The translations under genes were made by a program, and so were the position numbers. Source: Brachionus plicatilis (Eukaryota > Rotifera > Eurotatoria > Ploima > Brachionidae). Taken from it: a stretch of 64,000 nt of DNA. The notes under the pieces are model-generated. The model did not search any database. It was not told where the DNA came from and worked only from the letters and a program-made list of their open reading frames with translations. The stretch is from NCBI GenBank assembly GCA_010279815.1, contig QEOQ01000122.1, positions 1,191,264-1,255,263 on the forward strand, read 5' to 3'. Positions within the stretch are counted from its first letter, which is position 1; each line of letters starts with the position of its first letter. Below are positions 38,417 through 50,231 of this stretch, one piece after another.

Positions 38417-41120
38417 ATCTTGACAACCTTATATGTTTAAAAATAAAAAAAATTAAATTCAAACTGATGAAAACCACTAGAATATTTTTTTAATTAAAAA
38501 AACATTGTTTCAATTGTGAGTTGAAAAAAGTGGCTTTTTGATTTTTTATAAAATTTGATCCGCTGATAATTAAGGCTAGTAATCAATCATATTAAATTAA
38601 TATATGAGTTTATATAAAAAAAATCATATTGGACTTATTATTATTTATTTTGATAGATAATAATTTTTTAAATTTATTTCAATGTACGCCTTATAGGCGA
38701 TGTAAAAAAAGATAAAAAAAATTAATTTAATAAAAAAGACAAAATTTAAGTATTTTTTAAAAAATTGAATAAAATATTTAATTTGAAATGTTAATAAACT
38801 ATAAGCTCTGTATTTATTAATTCAACCGAAGTCTAAATTAATTTGAAAAGTATAAATGAGCATTTATTTAATTATTTGTATAATCAACAAACAGTAAAGA
38901 TCAATTAATTAAATTAAACAAATAGTATAAAATGTTAAAAGCATTAAAAAATATAAGATTATTTTATTAAAAAAAAATAAATAAAATTATTAAAATTATG
39001 TTAAAATCATGCGCTAGCTATTTCTTAAAAAATTTCTGAATAAATAATCACCTCCTAGATAGAACCTCCATTCCATATGCCAATTTCAGTTTTTAAATAT
39101 TGTTTAAACTAACAAAAAAAATTTTATTTTTATAATTCATTTTGTAGTTTTTTTTTTAAATTGTCAATAAAATTCTTTATTTTCTTTCAAGTAGCTTTTA
39201 AACAAATGAGTTCTTTTATTTCTTTTTCTAAGCTTTTTATCATAAATTAAAATTTATTTTTAAAAAAAATTAAAAATTTAATTAAGAGCCGATTAAAAAA
39301 AAAAATTCCAAGCATTAACGAATTTAGAACATCCAGAACAACTTTGAAGGTTACAAAAAAAAAAATAAATTGTGAAAACTATAAAAATTCATTTAACTTG
39401 AATAAAAATATCAATTTTATTCAATATTTATGCCATTCTTTTAAAGATTCAAATTCCAATACAAATTCTCTACAATTTAATTTTCATACAGTATAATAAG
39501 AGTTCATTTTTTAGGATTTTAGCAGAGGCTAAGATTAGCTGATACATTGAATTGATCAAAAATTGACACAATTTTTGCTTTGAGACTTAAAATTATTTCT
39601 TTGAATTTTTTTTAAAGTCTCAGAAATGATTTTGGTCATTTGAAAAAAATTATTCCTAATTCGTGTCCTGAATTAAAAAAAATTTGATAAAAATATTCAA
39701 CTAATAATATTAAACCAATAATATTAAATAACTAATAATAAGTAAACAAAACTGATTTATTTAAATTATATTTAGACAAATGGTCCGAATTAAAATTGTG
39801 AAAACGAACTTTTTGCTTTTAATTAAAATTATTTAGTTTCGTTATTTTTTATAGATCGAGTATTAATCAACCTTTAATGAAAATTTAATTAAAAAATTTC
39901 TGAATAAAATTGAATAATACTTGATTAAACAAAACAGATATAAAGCTTTAATTTTCTTATTAGCCTTTTGATCAAATTAAATCGATTGTAATCAAATTTT
40001 TTTTAATGATCCCTCTTGGTATTAAATGCTAAATCCTAATGAAAAAAAATAAAAATGAAATATTTTATATTTATTCCGTACCTTGGGGCTTTTAATTATC
40101 TAATTATCGAATTTTATTCTTTTACTGATGCAGATAAAAGTTTGTAAAGATCTAAATTAGAAAAAATAGTCTCGTTTTAAGAATAAATAATTATTATTTT
40201 TTAATAATATTTATAAAAATATTATTAAAAATAAACACATTAATAATTATGCAAACTTTAAAAAAAAGTTAAAATTGAATATTCACAAGTGAAAATTCAA
40301 AGCGGATCTGAATTTAATAATCGATATTTAAATTTGATTTAGCTTAATTTGATTAGAAAATAATATCAGAAATTGACAGAAAACCGATATTTTAGCTTAA
40401 ACGAAAACAAGAATACTAAATTTATTAAGTGACTATGTGAACTGAAAAATTTTTTAAATTTTTCTCCAAAGAATTAAATTTTTTTGAACTATTGATTTTA
40501 AGACGCTTATTAAAATGTGATCAAAATCATCTGTTGAATCATTTATGTGAAACATTGTATTGAAAATTTTAATTTTAAGAAAAAGAACCAGACCTTTGAT
40601 TTCATTTTAAAAAACTTAAGAATTTTACCTTGAAATATTTGATTCTCAAGAAAATGGTTATTCAAAAGCAATTAGGTTTTTTTTCGATAATTTTTTTCCT
40701 TTTTATGTGCCATTTTTAAAAGCCTTAATTATTTATAAAAAAAAAACTTAATTAAATGTAGTTATTGGTTAAAATTTTTGATTATATTAATTTTTTTTCT
40801 TTTTGTCATGTTGTATTGAATTTAGAAATTGAAAAATTGTTATTACAAAAAAAATTTCAGTTTTCAGTTTTTCAAGAACTAAATTAACTTTAAAAAATTA
40901 AATTAAACTGGAATTGGATTTTGTGCAAATTTTTTAAATTTTCAAAAACTTTTGATGAAAAATAAGAATTTCCTTTAAAGTTTATTAAGATTTTTAACTT
41001 TTTAGAATACTATGAAATTTAAGAAAATATAAAATTTAATTTCCGTTCTTTTTTATTTTATATACTGAATTTTACATAACCATTAAAATTAAGTCTCGAT
41101 TTTAAATAAAAAAAAATATC

Positions 41121-41630
41121 CGCAAATTAAAGTTTAAGATCAAATTTTAAGATCAAAAAGATCATTTAAAATTTTGAAATTTAATTAATCTAATGATTTT
41201 GGTAATTAAATAAAAAATAAATACCAAACATTACTAAACATGCTATGTCTATTAATGGTCTATTATCAAATTTACATCAAAAAGATTGAGTTTTAATTTA
41301 TTTTACATAAAAAATCAATAATTTAAATAATTCAGATTAATTAAATTAAAATATTCAAATTCATAACTTTTATATTCATTCATTAATACAAACTAAAATA
41401 ATTTTATTTTTCAACTTAAACAAATTATGTATTTTTAAACATTGAGTTGTTTTGTAATCAAAAGTTTTTAACAAAATCAGTTAAAAAATTTAAATCAATT
41501 AAGGTTAAATAAACAGGTATTTTTGAAATTTTATATATGAAAATAAACTTGACATAATATGGCAAGTAATTGCTTGGGAAAAAAATATTTTTTTTCATAT
41601 TTTGATCTTGATCTTAAGTTTCAATTTGCC
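41121..41630. mobile_element. MITE copy, GGCAAATTGAA family, both ends present
   Basis: The left end CGCAAATTAAAGTTTAAGAT pairs with the right end GATCTTAAGTTTCAATTTGCC. It is the longest of four related copies (14004, 22787, 48440) and defines the family at about 510 bp. Interior blocks TTTAAAATTTTGAAATTTAA and CTATGTCTATTAATGGTC are shared with them. No coding capacity. Confidence 0.7.
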
Positions 41631-41877
41631 AAAAAATCCTTTAGAACTTTAAAATTGAATTAAATTTTAAAATATTTTTTATTTTCAATTCAGACATGAT
41701 AAATTTAAATTTTTCTTTTTAATTTATTTATTTTCAAAATGATTTTGGCCCATAAAAAATGGAAAATTTTAAATAAATTTTTATTTTTCACGAAATAACT
41801 TTAGAAAAAAAATAAAAAAAAATTCACCCACATCCCAAATCAATATAAATCTCATTAATAAAAATCGATCATTATTT

Positions 41878-43721
41878 TTAAACATTACTTTGCTCATTTG
41901 TCTCACTTTTCCCATCGTTAAAAACTTGATTGCCGTTTCGCTGCATTGAATCTAAATTAAAATAAAGATAAAGATTGATATTTTTTTTTAATTAATACCA
42001 TTAAGTGAATTCGGATAAGAGGCTGAGGTAGGAAAATTTGGACACGGCGAAGGCTGTTGAGATGAACATGCACTTCTTGATTGCATCATCATTTTATACA
42101 TTATTTGCTGGTAAGCGGAATAATTAAAGGGCATCGGCGGCATTTGGCTAAAATCAGGGTTAGGACTAGACACTGTGTACGGATGCTTGAAAGGAAATCT
42201 GGCATAAAAAGCAGGCATGTGTGGTCCACCGATGCCGCTGTTGATCCCTGAACTGCTAGAGGTGGCTGACGATGGACGAGACTGTTCAAATTGATGATAA
42301 GTGTCAATCTGTAATGGATGATCAGTTTTGTTGTCATTCAGCGAATTGTCCGCTTGATATGAACACTTGTTTTGTTGCCGCAATTGATTGTTCTCGGTGA
42401 GCAAATTATTAAATCTATCAGTCAAAGTGCCCAATTCAGTCTTGGCATCCTTAAGCTCTTTCTCAACTTTTTTTCCATTTAGCCAATTTTCGTGCACCTG
42501 CTTCTCAAATGATTGCCTTTCACTATTCCATTGTTTTTCCATTTTTGCCATTTGTATTTCCAAATCCTGAACTTTTTCTTGCTTAGCTCTCAGCTGTTCG
42601 TACAAGTGACTCATTTTATCCGATTGGCATGACTTTTTTTTCAACTCCATATCCATTTCACTCAAAGACTTAATGTGCTGCTTGGTGTCTTTTTCTCTCA
42701 AGTCATTTAACAATTTAATCTGCAGTTCATTCTCTCTGAGCGAACGCTCGTTTTCTTCCATCTTTAACTCGAGGTTTTTTATTAAGGAATCTTTTTGGTC
42801 AAGCTGGGACTGGTACGAGTCATTCAGCTGCTCATACTGCTCCATTTTGCATTCCAAATTTACAATTTCTTTCTTTAAATCAATTATTATTTTGCCACAT
42901 TGTTGGTTAATGCAGTCCAAGTTGGGTCTTGAAGATACCACTGATTCCAATTTGTCTATATTTGTTTGTTTGAAAGCCAATTCTTGTCTTAATTGAGATT
43001 CCAAAATTTTCAACTTGTCCACTTGGTCATTTAAGTTATCTGTCAAAAATTTTGACTGAGTTTGCTCATTTTTTAGAGATTCATAACTTTGTCTCAAACC
43101 ATCCAATTCAAGTTGGATTTTTTTTTCGTCAAGACTCATAGAATCAATTTGTTCTTGTAGAGATTGATTTAAATTATTTAAATTTAAAAATTTTTTATTT
43201 AACTCATTAAATTGAACTTCCTTTTTTTCCAATAGTGATTGGGATGTGTCAAATTTGGAGTTGTAGTCTGTCGCTTGGCAAAGCAAGAGCTCGTTTTGAA
43301 GAGATAGCTCTTTTAGTGTAAGATTTAAGCTGATAATCTCGGTCTGAAATTGAATGCTTGAGTCAAGTGTCTTTTTGCTTATTGATTTGGACACAAAGAA
43401 CCAAGAGGATAAGAAAATTAGTAAGATAAGAGAAAGGAAGAGGCATGATGCCATGCTTATTTTGAGTTTTGTTTGCTCTTGGAGGAAAATTTGGTAAACT
43501 TGGGGCAATAAATCCAGAGCTGGTTGAAAAAGAGGCTCCAGTTCGGTTCGAATGAAGTGCGATACTTGACCGAAATCGGCACATATTCGGACTTGTTTGT
43601 GCGGGTTTGGGTTTTGGACTTGTTGGACAAAGGTTACTCGGCTAGATGTGATCTTTGGATTATTAGTAGCATTAGCGATTAATGTCGTAGCGGCTAATAT
43701 GCAGATGTATAATAGATTCAT
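41878..43721 (-). CDS. TANGO1/cTAGE5-family ER exit-site protein, short form
   Basis: Exon 1 (41999-43721) and a short exon 2 (41878-41951) are joined over a 47-bp intron (AATG|GTATTA, TTAG|ATTC), 598 residues. Without splicing it would end six residues into the intron at NGIN. A signal peptide (1-18) and short lumenal segment lead to a membrane segment at about 88-111 (ASCLFLSLILLIFLSSWFFV). A long coiled coil follows (about 115-460), then a Ser/Pro-rich tail with MPPMPF and similar blocks. The block SFEKQVHENWLNGKKVEKEL matches the conserved HENWLKARAAER region of MIA2/MIA3. Known role: cargo receptors/organisers for COPII export of bulky cargo. The lumenal SH3-like domain of MIA proteins is absent, so it resembles the short cTAGE5/TANGO1S form. 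Confidence 0.72.
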
Positions 43722-43724
43722 GGT

Positions 43725-45455
43725 TTGACATAGACTAGATTATTTTCAATATATCATTTGAAGTTTAATTTATGCTTCTGATATGGATTTATTGTTTATT
43801 TTGATTCTAGAGATTAAATTTAAATTTATAATTTATTTTTATTTGTAAAGCAAAATAAAATATGAATTATCTTAATTTTTTTGAGATTTATTTTTATTTT
43901 TTTGTAATGAACGATCAATTATTATTATAATAAATATAAAGTATTTGGCACTGGTAAATTTGGCGATCATTTGATCATATTTTTATCAGTTCCTTGAAAT
44001 CGATTACATTTAGTTTTAATAAAGATTACAAAAATAATATAAACAAATATTAAAAAATTAGAAAATAAACTTTTTTTATTTTTTTCCATAAATTTATTAA
44101 ACAATAATTCCTTCCAAATTTATTTGGAAGAGTCAAATATCATCGCTTCATCATTTTACTGCTATATTATTAAAAATGTGTTTTTATAAAGGTATTATTA
44201 TAAAGGTGTTTTTATAATTAGTGTATATTTATTTGATATTTGTGGTAAAGATTTAATAAATTGTATAACATCATTTAATTTTGTGGTATATATACTTAAT
44301 TCGCGTTTTATATCCAGGTAACATAATCCAAATAAAAATAAAATTGAATTAAAAAGTAAAATTTTACCGAATTGTAAGATTAATTTTAATCGAAAAAAAT
44401 TCAGATCCAGATTATTTATTTATCTATTTATCTGCTTATTTTCAACAAATATTTTCAATCTATAGAAAATTACTTTCAAAATCAAAACCCAAAACTACCA
44501 ACACTTCAAAAATACCTTTTTGAGTTGAAAAAAGTAATATCAAATCATTCGAATCTCAATTTTAAAGAAATGTTTAAATTAAATTATTTTAGTTTCTAAA
44601 GAAAAAACACTTAAAAACAAAATATTAGAGCCATTTAATATAGACTACAAAGAATAATATCTCTGTAATGAAGTTAAGAGAAGACGTCGTCAATATACAT
44701 AATTAATATGTTTACTATACATAAACTTCAGATACAAGCGCATTAGAAAAAGATTGTGATTTTAGTCAAAGTATCTCCCTAAAAGATTTAAAGGTGATCC
44801 ATATTTTAATCAAGAAATACAGATTCAATTTGAAATGAATAATTATGTATCAAATTAAAACCCACTGAGTAGCTCATTGGGTATAACAGCAACGATAAAG
44901 ACAAAAAACAATTATGGAAAGGCTAAAACAGATCATCAGGAAAAATTTTTTTGGAAAAAAATTACATTATATTTGATGGAATTACAAAAAAAATAAAATT
45001 TATGAATTTTAAATTAAAAAAAATCTTAATTTCGATAGCATAGCATTTTTCTTAAAGTCAAATCACGAATTTAGTTTAAAGAAATTATATGCATATAATG
45101 TAGATTCTATATCAATATCAAGTAAAAATTTATTTTGGCAATACTATTAATTTGTGATTTTCTTATTTGATTAATTGATGGAATAGAAGGTGAAAATGGC
45201 AACAAGATAAGCTTTTTGCTAAACTAGATTAGGATTTTTTAAACTTGAAAAAATGATTAAATAATCTTATAATCAAAGATATAAATTTAGGAATTTTTTC
45301 TCAAAAAGTTCTTAAAAATTAAACTGACTTTAATTTTGATTTATATTAAAGATCGAGATATGCCTTAAAGGAGGGCATTCTATTCTATAATTATAACATG
45401 ACAAAACATAAAGATATAAATTCTAGATACAAATTATTTTTTATCACAAATTTAA
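43725..45455. other. AT-rich spacer upstream of the Ly6-type gene
   Basis: No gene or clear element seen. It includes the divergent promoters of the TANGO1-like gene and the Ly6-type gene, but no TATA box or other motif convincing enough to call. Confidence 0.4.
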
Positions 45456-45459
45456 AAAA

Positions 45460-45865
45460 ATGAATTTTTATATTTTTTCGTTCTTGGTAATTTCAGGTAT
45501 AGTCAAGGTTTAATCGAAATCTAAGTAATTTTTTTTTTAAGGTTTATTAATGCAGTTTGCGCTATCTCTTGAATGCTTTACCTGTAATAATTGTGGTCCA
45601 TCAGTCTTGAATAACATTCCGTACGAGACTCCTAGATTGACATTGTGTGGCCCATTTCAGACAACATGCAGAGTATTAATGCATAATTTGTTATTGGCGA
45701 AAGCTAAATATTATATTTAAGACTGATAAATTTTTTTATCCCAATAATACAGCCTTTGTTTTCAAGCGATGTGCAGGAAACTGCGCACCTGGAGAAATAG
45801 TAAATGATAACTTGAGGATTATTACAGATTGCTGTAAAACGAATGCCTGTAATTCTTTGAAATAA
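45460..45865 (+). CDS. secreted Ly6/uPAR (three-finger) domain protein, three exons
   Basis: Exons 45460-45496, 45542-45672 and 45767-45865 join in phase to give 88 residues. Introns are 45 and 94 bp, with donors CAG|GTATAG and AGA|GTATTA and acceptors TTTAAG and TTTTCAAG. The signal peptide is residues 1-21 (MNFYIFSFLVISGLLMQFAL). The mature part has ten cysteines (24, 27, 30, 48, 55, 58, 62, 78, 79, 84), starting ECFTCNNC and ending TDCCKTNACN. CCxxxxCN is the hallmark of Ly6/uPAR folds. Only four residues follow the final CN and there is no hydrophobic C-terminal tail, so a GPI anchor is unlikely and the protein should be secreted. Exon 1 carries most of the signal peptide, a common layout for this family. 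Function unknown; modulators of ion channels or receptors are known relatives. Confidence 0.72.
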
Positions 45866-46309
45866 ATAAAAATAAAAAAGTTTTAAACTTAGTTCGATTT
45901 TGAAAATTAAACTTAATTGTTAATTTAATAAAAAATTTGAATTTAAATCGTTCAACTAATTTAATTATTATGTTTTTATTTCAAATTTTTTTCCTCGAAG
46001 GATCAAGGCATATTTAGTTCAAATAAAAGGAAACAAAAAAAAATATTCATTAGGGCCTTTCTTTAATAGAGACTTGTTCAAAATATTTTTAATATTTTTT
46101 GTTATTAATATTCAATTTCAAAAGAATATTATAACAACAGATAAAAAATTTTCATTGTTCAAATAATCATTTGACCTTGAAAGATGTAAAAAAAAAGAGA
46201 AACCTTATTAAAAATTTATAAAAATTATTTAAAATAAATTAAATATTATTTTTGGAAAAGAAGAAGTGAGCATACATGCATATTTTTATATTTACAATTT
46301 AATAAAAGT

Positions 46310-46353
46310 TTAATTTAATTTTAGTTTAATTTTAGTTTAATTTTAGTTTAATT
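46310..46353. repeat. 11-bp tandem repeat TTTTAGTTTAA
   Basis: About four direct copies of TTTTAGTTTAA in a row. A local minisatellite with no further structure. Confidence 0.7.
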
Positions 46354-46397
46354 GGATTGCATATTTAATGAAAAAGTTTTTTTTTTTTTTTTTTTTT

Positions 46398-46490
46398 CAC
46401 AGAAAGATAGCTACCATAGCGAAACTACATCTAGTCTCGCTCCACAGGTCTCCTGCTGTAGCTTATTATTATTATTATTATTATTATGTT
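46398..46490 (+). mobile_element. short retroelement 3' end with TTA tail
   Basis: A poly-T tract is followed by CACAGAAAGATAGCTACCATA, then CTCGCTCCACAGGTCTCCTG, CTGTAGCTT and a run of (ATT)n. AGCTAC near the start and GTAGCT near the end are complementary, so the unit can fold. It shares its end with 26785-26836. Probably a SINE or the 3' end of a LINE. Confidence 0.45.
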
Positions 46491-47859
46491 TATGAAAAGC
46501 TTGAAGACATTGAGAAGCAAAATCCTAATTACGGATTTCAAGTGAACTGGTGATAAAGATGATTTTTAATGATAATGAAAGCTAGCAATTGAAAAAATTC
46601 TGAAGAAATCATAGAGTCGATTTTTCAAGAAACAGGCCTAAAAAAAATTTAAAATTAATTTAATTAAAGAATTATCTTTATCAAATACTAATTTTCCAAG
46701 GCAACGTGAAATCTTAGTCAAAAAAATAAAAAATTGAAATAAAAGTTCTCAAAAATTGTGATTGAAAAATTTCATTTTTGTATGTAAACATTTAAAAGAA
46801 TTTAAAAATAAAAAAAGAATATCTTATTTATTTTAACCATGTTTCGACATAAATTTTCAATTTTTTTAAATAAATGAACTGAATTTTGACATTGTTTTTA
46901 GAGAAGGTAAAAATTAAAAAAAACAGAACGAGAATTTCGGAAATATGATGCCCCTGCAATTATTTTCATTAAAAAATATAAAAAACATGTATTTTTCCCT
47001 AATGAAATTCACGAGTCCAGCTAACTTCCGTAAAATCAATTTATAAAGTTTATCATATTATAAATTTAGGACAATGTTTAGAAATAATGGAAAAAATGTA
47101 AAGGGTAAAAGTTAATCTCTCTCCATTATCGTTCATTCTACCGCAACTATGTCTCCCTATTATTGAATCAAAACTTTTAACGCATAAATGCTTTCTTCAG
47201 ATCTTCTCTGACAAATTTTAAAAAAACTTAATTTAAAAATAATTTTAAGGATTTTAATAAATTTTCTTAAAAGTAATCTTATAAAGACTTTTTATAAAAA
47301 ATTATTAGGAAGCTTTTAAGAATTTAAATAGGATCATAGAAGAATCTCGATTCAATTTAGGTTTCATTTTTAATATTATGTAAAGATTTTTTTATAATCT
47401 TTATATTATTTGGATCTTATCTTACCTCAAGAAGTATTAAGGTTCATCAAGATCAATTTTTTAGTCATTATTTTTTTTATTTCTTTAGAATGTAAAAAAT
47501 TTAAACTCAAATAATTAAACTTTATTCTAAATAATAATAAAATCAAAAAAAATTAGTCATGTTCACTTTCATTTCAAATTCATAAACCTAAAAGATATTT
47601 TTAATGTTCCTGTTAAATTCAGCACAAAACATCAGTACAAAATGATAAACATCTAAAAATTTTTTTCTATACATTCAAAATAAGTTTTGTGAATGCAACA
47701 TGGTGCAACATTCGTACACTGCAAACATTTAGGATGACATTTTTATTACATATAAAGTAACATTTTAGAGTTGTCAATTCAAAAGTAATATTTACAAATT
47801 TTTATTTTTAACTAAAATTTTTTATTTTACTTAACATTAAAATTCTTTTTTACACAAAA

Positions 47860-48257
47860 TTAGATTTTTTTTGTTCCCAAAAGAAAATGTTTTTAGTTAA
47901 ATCAAAAATTTCAATATCTCAAATATAAAAGATATTGAAAAAATTTAATGTTAACTATAGAATGATTATTATGTATTTTCAATTTTTTACTAAAATGTAA
48001 CATTTTTTTGAATAAAATTATCGAAAAAGTCAAGTATAAATTAAAATTTTATATTTTATTGTATTTTAACCATGTTTGAATTATAAAAAATACAAATTTT
48101 TATTTAAGTCAATCTAAATGTCAAGCAATTTTTGTTAATTGTCTTTTTATTTTAAAAAGGGAAGAGTATTTTAAAGTGGTCTTGAATTTTATTTTTTATT
48201 GAATTTAGTTTGGTCAAAATTTTTGAAATACCTAAAAAATAAACTTATTATGATTTA
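47860..48257. repeat. long direct repeat, copy A
   Basis: About 398 bp, collinear with 55941-56335 in the same orientation. Differences are scattered substitutions and a few short indels; by eye about nine positions in ten match. It starts TTAGATTTTTTTTGTTCCC and includes AAAGGGAAGAGTATTTTAAA and GTGGTCTTGAATTTTATTTT. No coding capacity. Confidence 0.8.
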
Positions 48258-48439
48258 TATTTTTTTTGACAGAGACGAATTTTCATCGTTTTAAAATATC
48301 AGGATTAAAGCGGAAACGTCTACTTTTCGACTTCGAAGAAGTTCTAAAAGAAAGATTAAAAGCTAAAGTTTTTAAATGCTATTTTCGATGCAATTATAAT
48401 TGATTTAAGAAACAAAATAAAAAAGAACATTCAAATTTT

Positions 48440-48558
48440 GGCAAGTTGAAGTTACAGATCAGATTTTAAGATCAAAACGATCATTTAAAATTTTAAAACT
48501 TAATTAATCTAAATATTTTGATAATTTTGAAAAAAAAAACACTTAACATTACTAGACA
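48440..48558. mobile_element. MITE copy, GGCAAGTTGAAG, cut by assembly gap
   Basis: Begins GGCAAGTTGAAGTTACAGAT and follows the family through ATCATTTAAAATTTTAAAAC and ACATTACTAGACA, where the unresolved bases start. The rest of the element presumably lies in the gap. Confidence 0.65.
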
Positions 48559-49019
48559 NNNNNNNNNNNNNNNNNNNNNNNNNNNNNNNNNNNNNNNNNN
48601 NNNNNNNNNNNNNNNNNNNNNNNNNNNNNNNNNNNNNNNNNNNNNNNNNNNNNNNNNNNNNNNNNNNNNNNNNNNNNNNNNNNNNNNNNNNNNNNNNNNN
48701 NNNNNNNNNNNNNNNNNNNNNNNNNNNNNNNNNNNNNNNNNNNNNNNNNNNNNNNNNNNNNNNNNNNNNNNNNNNNNNNNNNNNNNNNNNNNNNNNNNNN
48801 NNNNNNNNNNNNNNNNNNNNNNNNNNNNNNNNNNNNNNNNNNNNNNNNNNNNNNNNNNNNNNNNNNNNNNNNNNNNNNNNNNNNNNNNNNNNNNNNNNNN
48901 NNNNNNNNNNNNNNNNNNNNNNNNNNNNNNNNNNNNNNNNNNNNNNNNNNNNNNNNNNNNNNNNNNNNNNNNNNNNNNNNNNNNNNNNNNNNNNNNNNNN
49001 NNNNNNNNNNNNNNNNNNN
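48559..49019. other. assembly gap, 461 N
   Basis: Unresolved bases. The left border is inside a dispersed MITE, so the gap probably reflects repeat collapse. Open frames crossing it are artefacts. Confidence 0.99.
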
Positions 49020-49855
49020 TTTCACAAAACATATTAGAAAATAAAAAAATTTGAAAATTTGAAACTAGTTACAACTTTTGCTTTTTTTGATGACTGAAGT
49101 TTTTGTTTGTTCATTATCATTCTAATGGTATATTTTTAATTCTTTTTTTAAGAGCTCAAGGATTTTTTGAAACAGTTTTTAAAAGATTTGAATTTTAATC
49201 AAATCTGAGTTATAACCAGAGACTGTAAAAACATTGCTTAAATTTGATCTAAACATATAGAGCTACAATTTATATGAATTTTGATGAAATAATTAAAAAA
49301 ATTTTATTTTAAAAAATAATTTAATTTTGGCATTAACTTAATGATTTTTCAATAATTTTACTATATGAATATGTTTTCGTAAATTTTGATAATTATTAAT
49401 TCTTAACTACGTAGCGATCTCAAATTTTGATTAATTTAGCTGCAAATAGTGCAAATCGATAGCGAAAAATTTTCACTTTCAGAAAAAGATAAAGTATAAT
49501 AAATTAAAGGCTTCTCAAAGTTTAGTGTGCAAATTTATACTCTATGTGTGCAAATATATACTCAAAAAATTCTACAAAATACTGTATAATTTGTTTTTCC
49601 TTTACTCCTAAAATGCTTTTAAAAGCATATCCTAAATATATTTTTAATATGTTTTATATGCCTTAAATATGCTAAATATGCATAAAAACTAAACAAAATA
49701 ATCTTACTTGTTTAAAAATCAGAAGAAAAATCTGAACAGGTCAAAAAATAGTCTAGTTATAACTAGGACTTACTTAAAATTTTTTAAAAATGACAATTTG
49801 CCGATACTATGTATTGTCAAAAAAATAATATTTTAATTTTTACATTGAACAAGTC

Positions 49856-49880
49856 ACGGAGGGGGCTGCGCCCCCTCCGT
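49856..49880. other. GC-rich perfect hairpin
   Basis: An 11-bp stem, ACGGAGGGGGC with GCCCCCTCCGT, around a TGC loop, followed by ACCTCCCCAGC. It is exceptional in this AT-rich DNA. It may be the structured end of a transposon. No downstream T-run marks it as a terminator. Confidence 0.6.
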
Positions 49881-50231
49881 ACCTCCCCAGCTTTGAAATT
49901 TTAAAATATATTTTACAGACACTTGATTTTACAATTGAGGTTTTTTGACATGTCATTAAGATGTTGTCTGCTTTTGAAAGTTATTTTTAAAAAAAATATA
50001 TATATATATACGAACGTTTAGTTTAAAATATATAATAATTATTCACGAGTTTAAATTTTAGGCTTTTAAAGTGGTGGGGAATAACGCAGTGTAGTATTAA
50101 TTTTCTTTGTAGAACCAATTTCAAAAGAGACTGTGAATTTGTATATTTAGAGATGTACAACAACGCTAACCTATTATAATAATAATAATAAATAAATAGC
50201 TATAATGTGGTTTTGCCACATGAAGTGAGGT

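Larger units (their letters stand above)
32690..41870. other. 9-kb AT-rich intergenic region, gene-poor
   Basis: No credible protein-coding gene seen. Short coding-like scraps occur, for example 34862-34957 plus (MANKKLISLQHNGAATKRTA). A pair of related segments at 36121-36230 and 37390-37490 share GAGATTA.CTCTCT.AGT. Another pair, 35458-35495 and 38680-38712, shares GCCTTA.AGGCGATGT. TAA/TTA microsatellites lie near 34470-34530. Individual elements are listed separately. Confidence 0.45.
45870..47855. other. AT-rich spacer
   Basis: No gene seen. It contains an 11-bp tandem repeat, a TTA-tailed retroelement end and a fragment near 47615-47730 (TTCAGCACAAAAC, ATGCAACATGGTGCAAC) related to the MITE at 20389-20663. 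All but the last are listed separately. Confidence 0.4.

Noticed and set aside
48493..49054. Open frames spanning the run of N
   Set aside because: Artefacts of unknown bases; no real sequence supports them.
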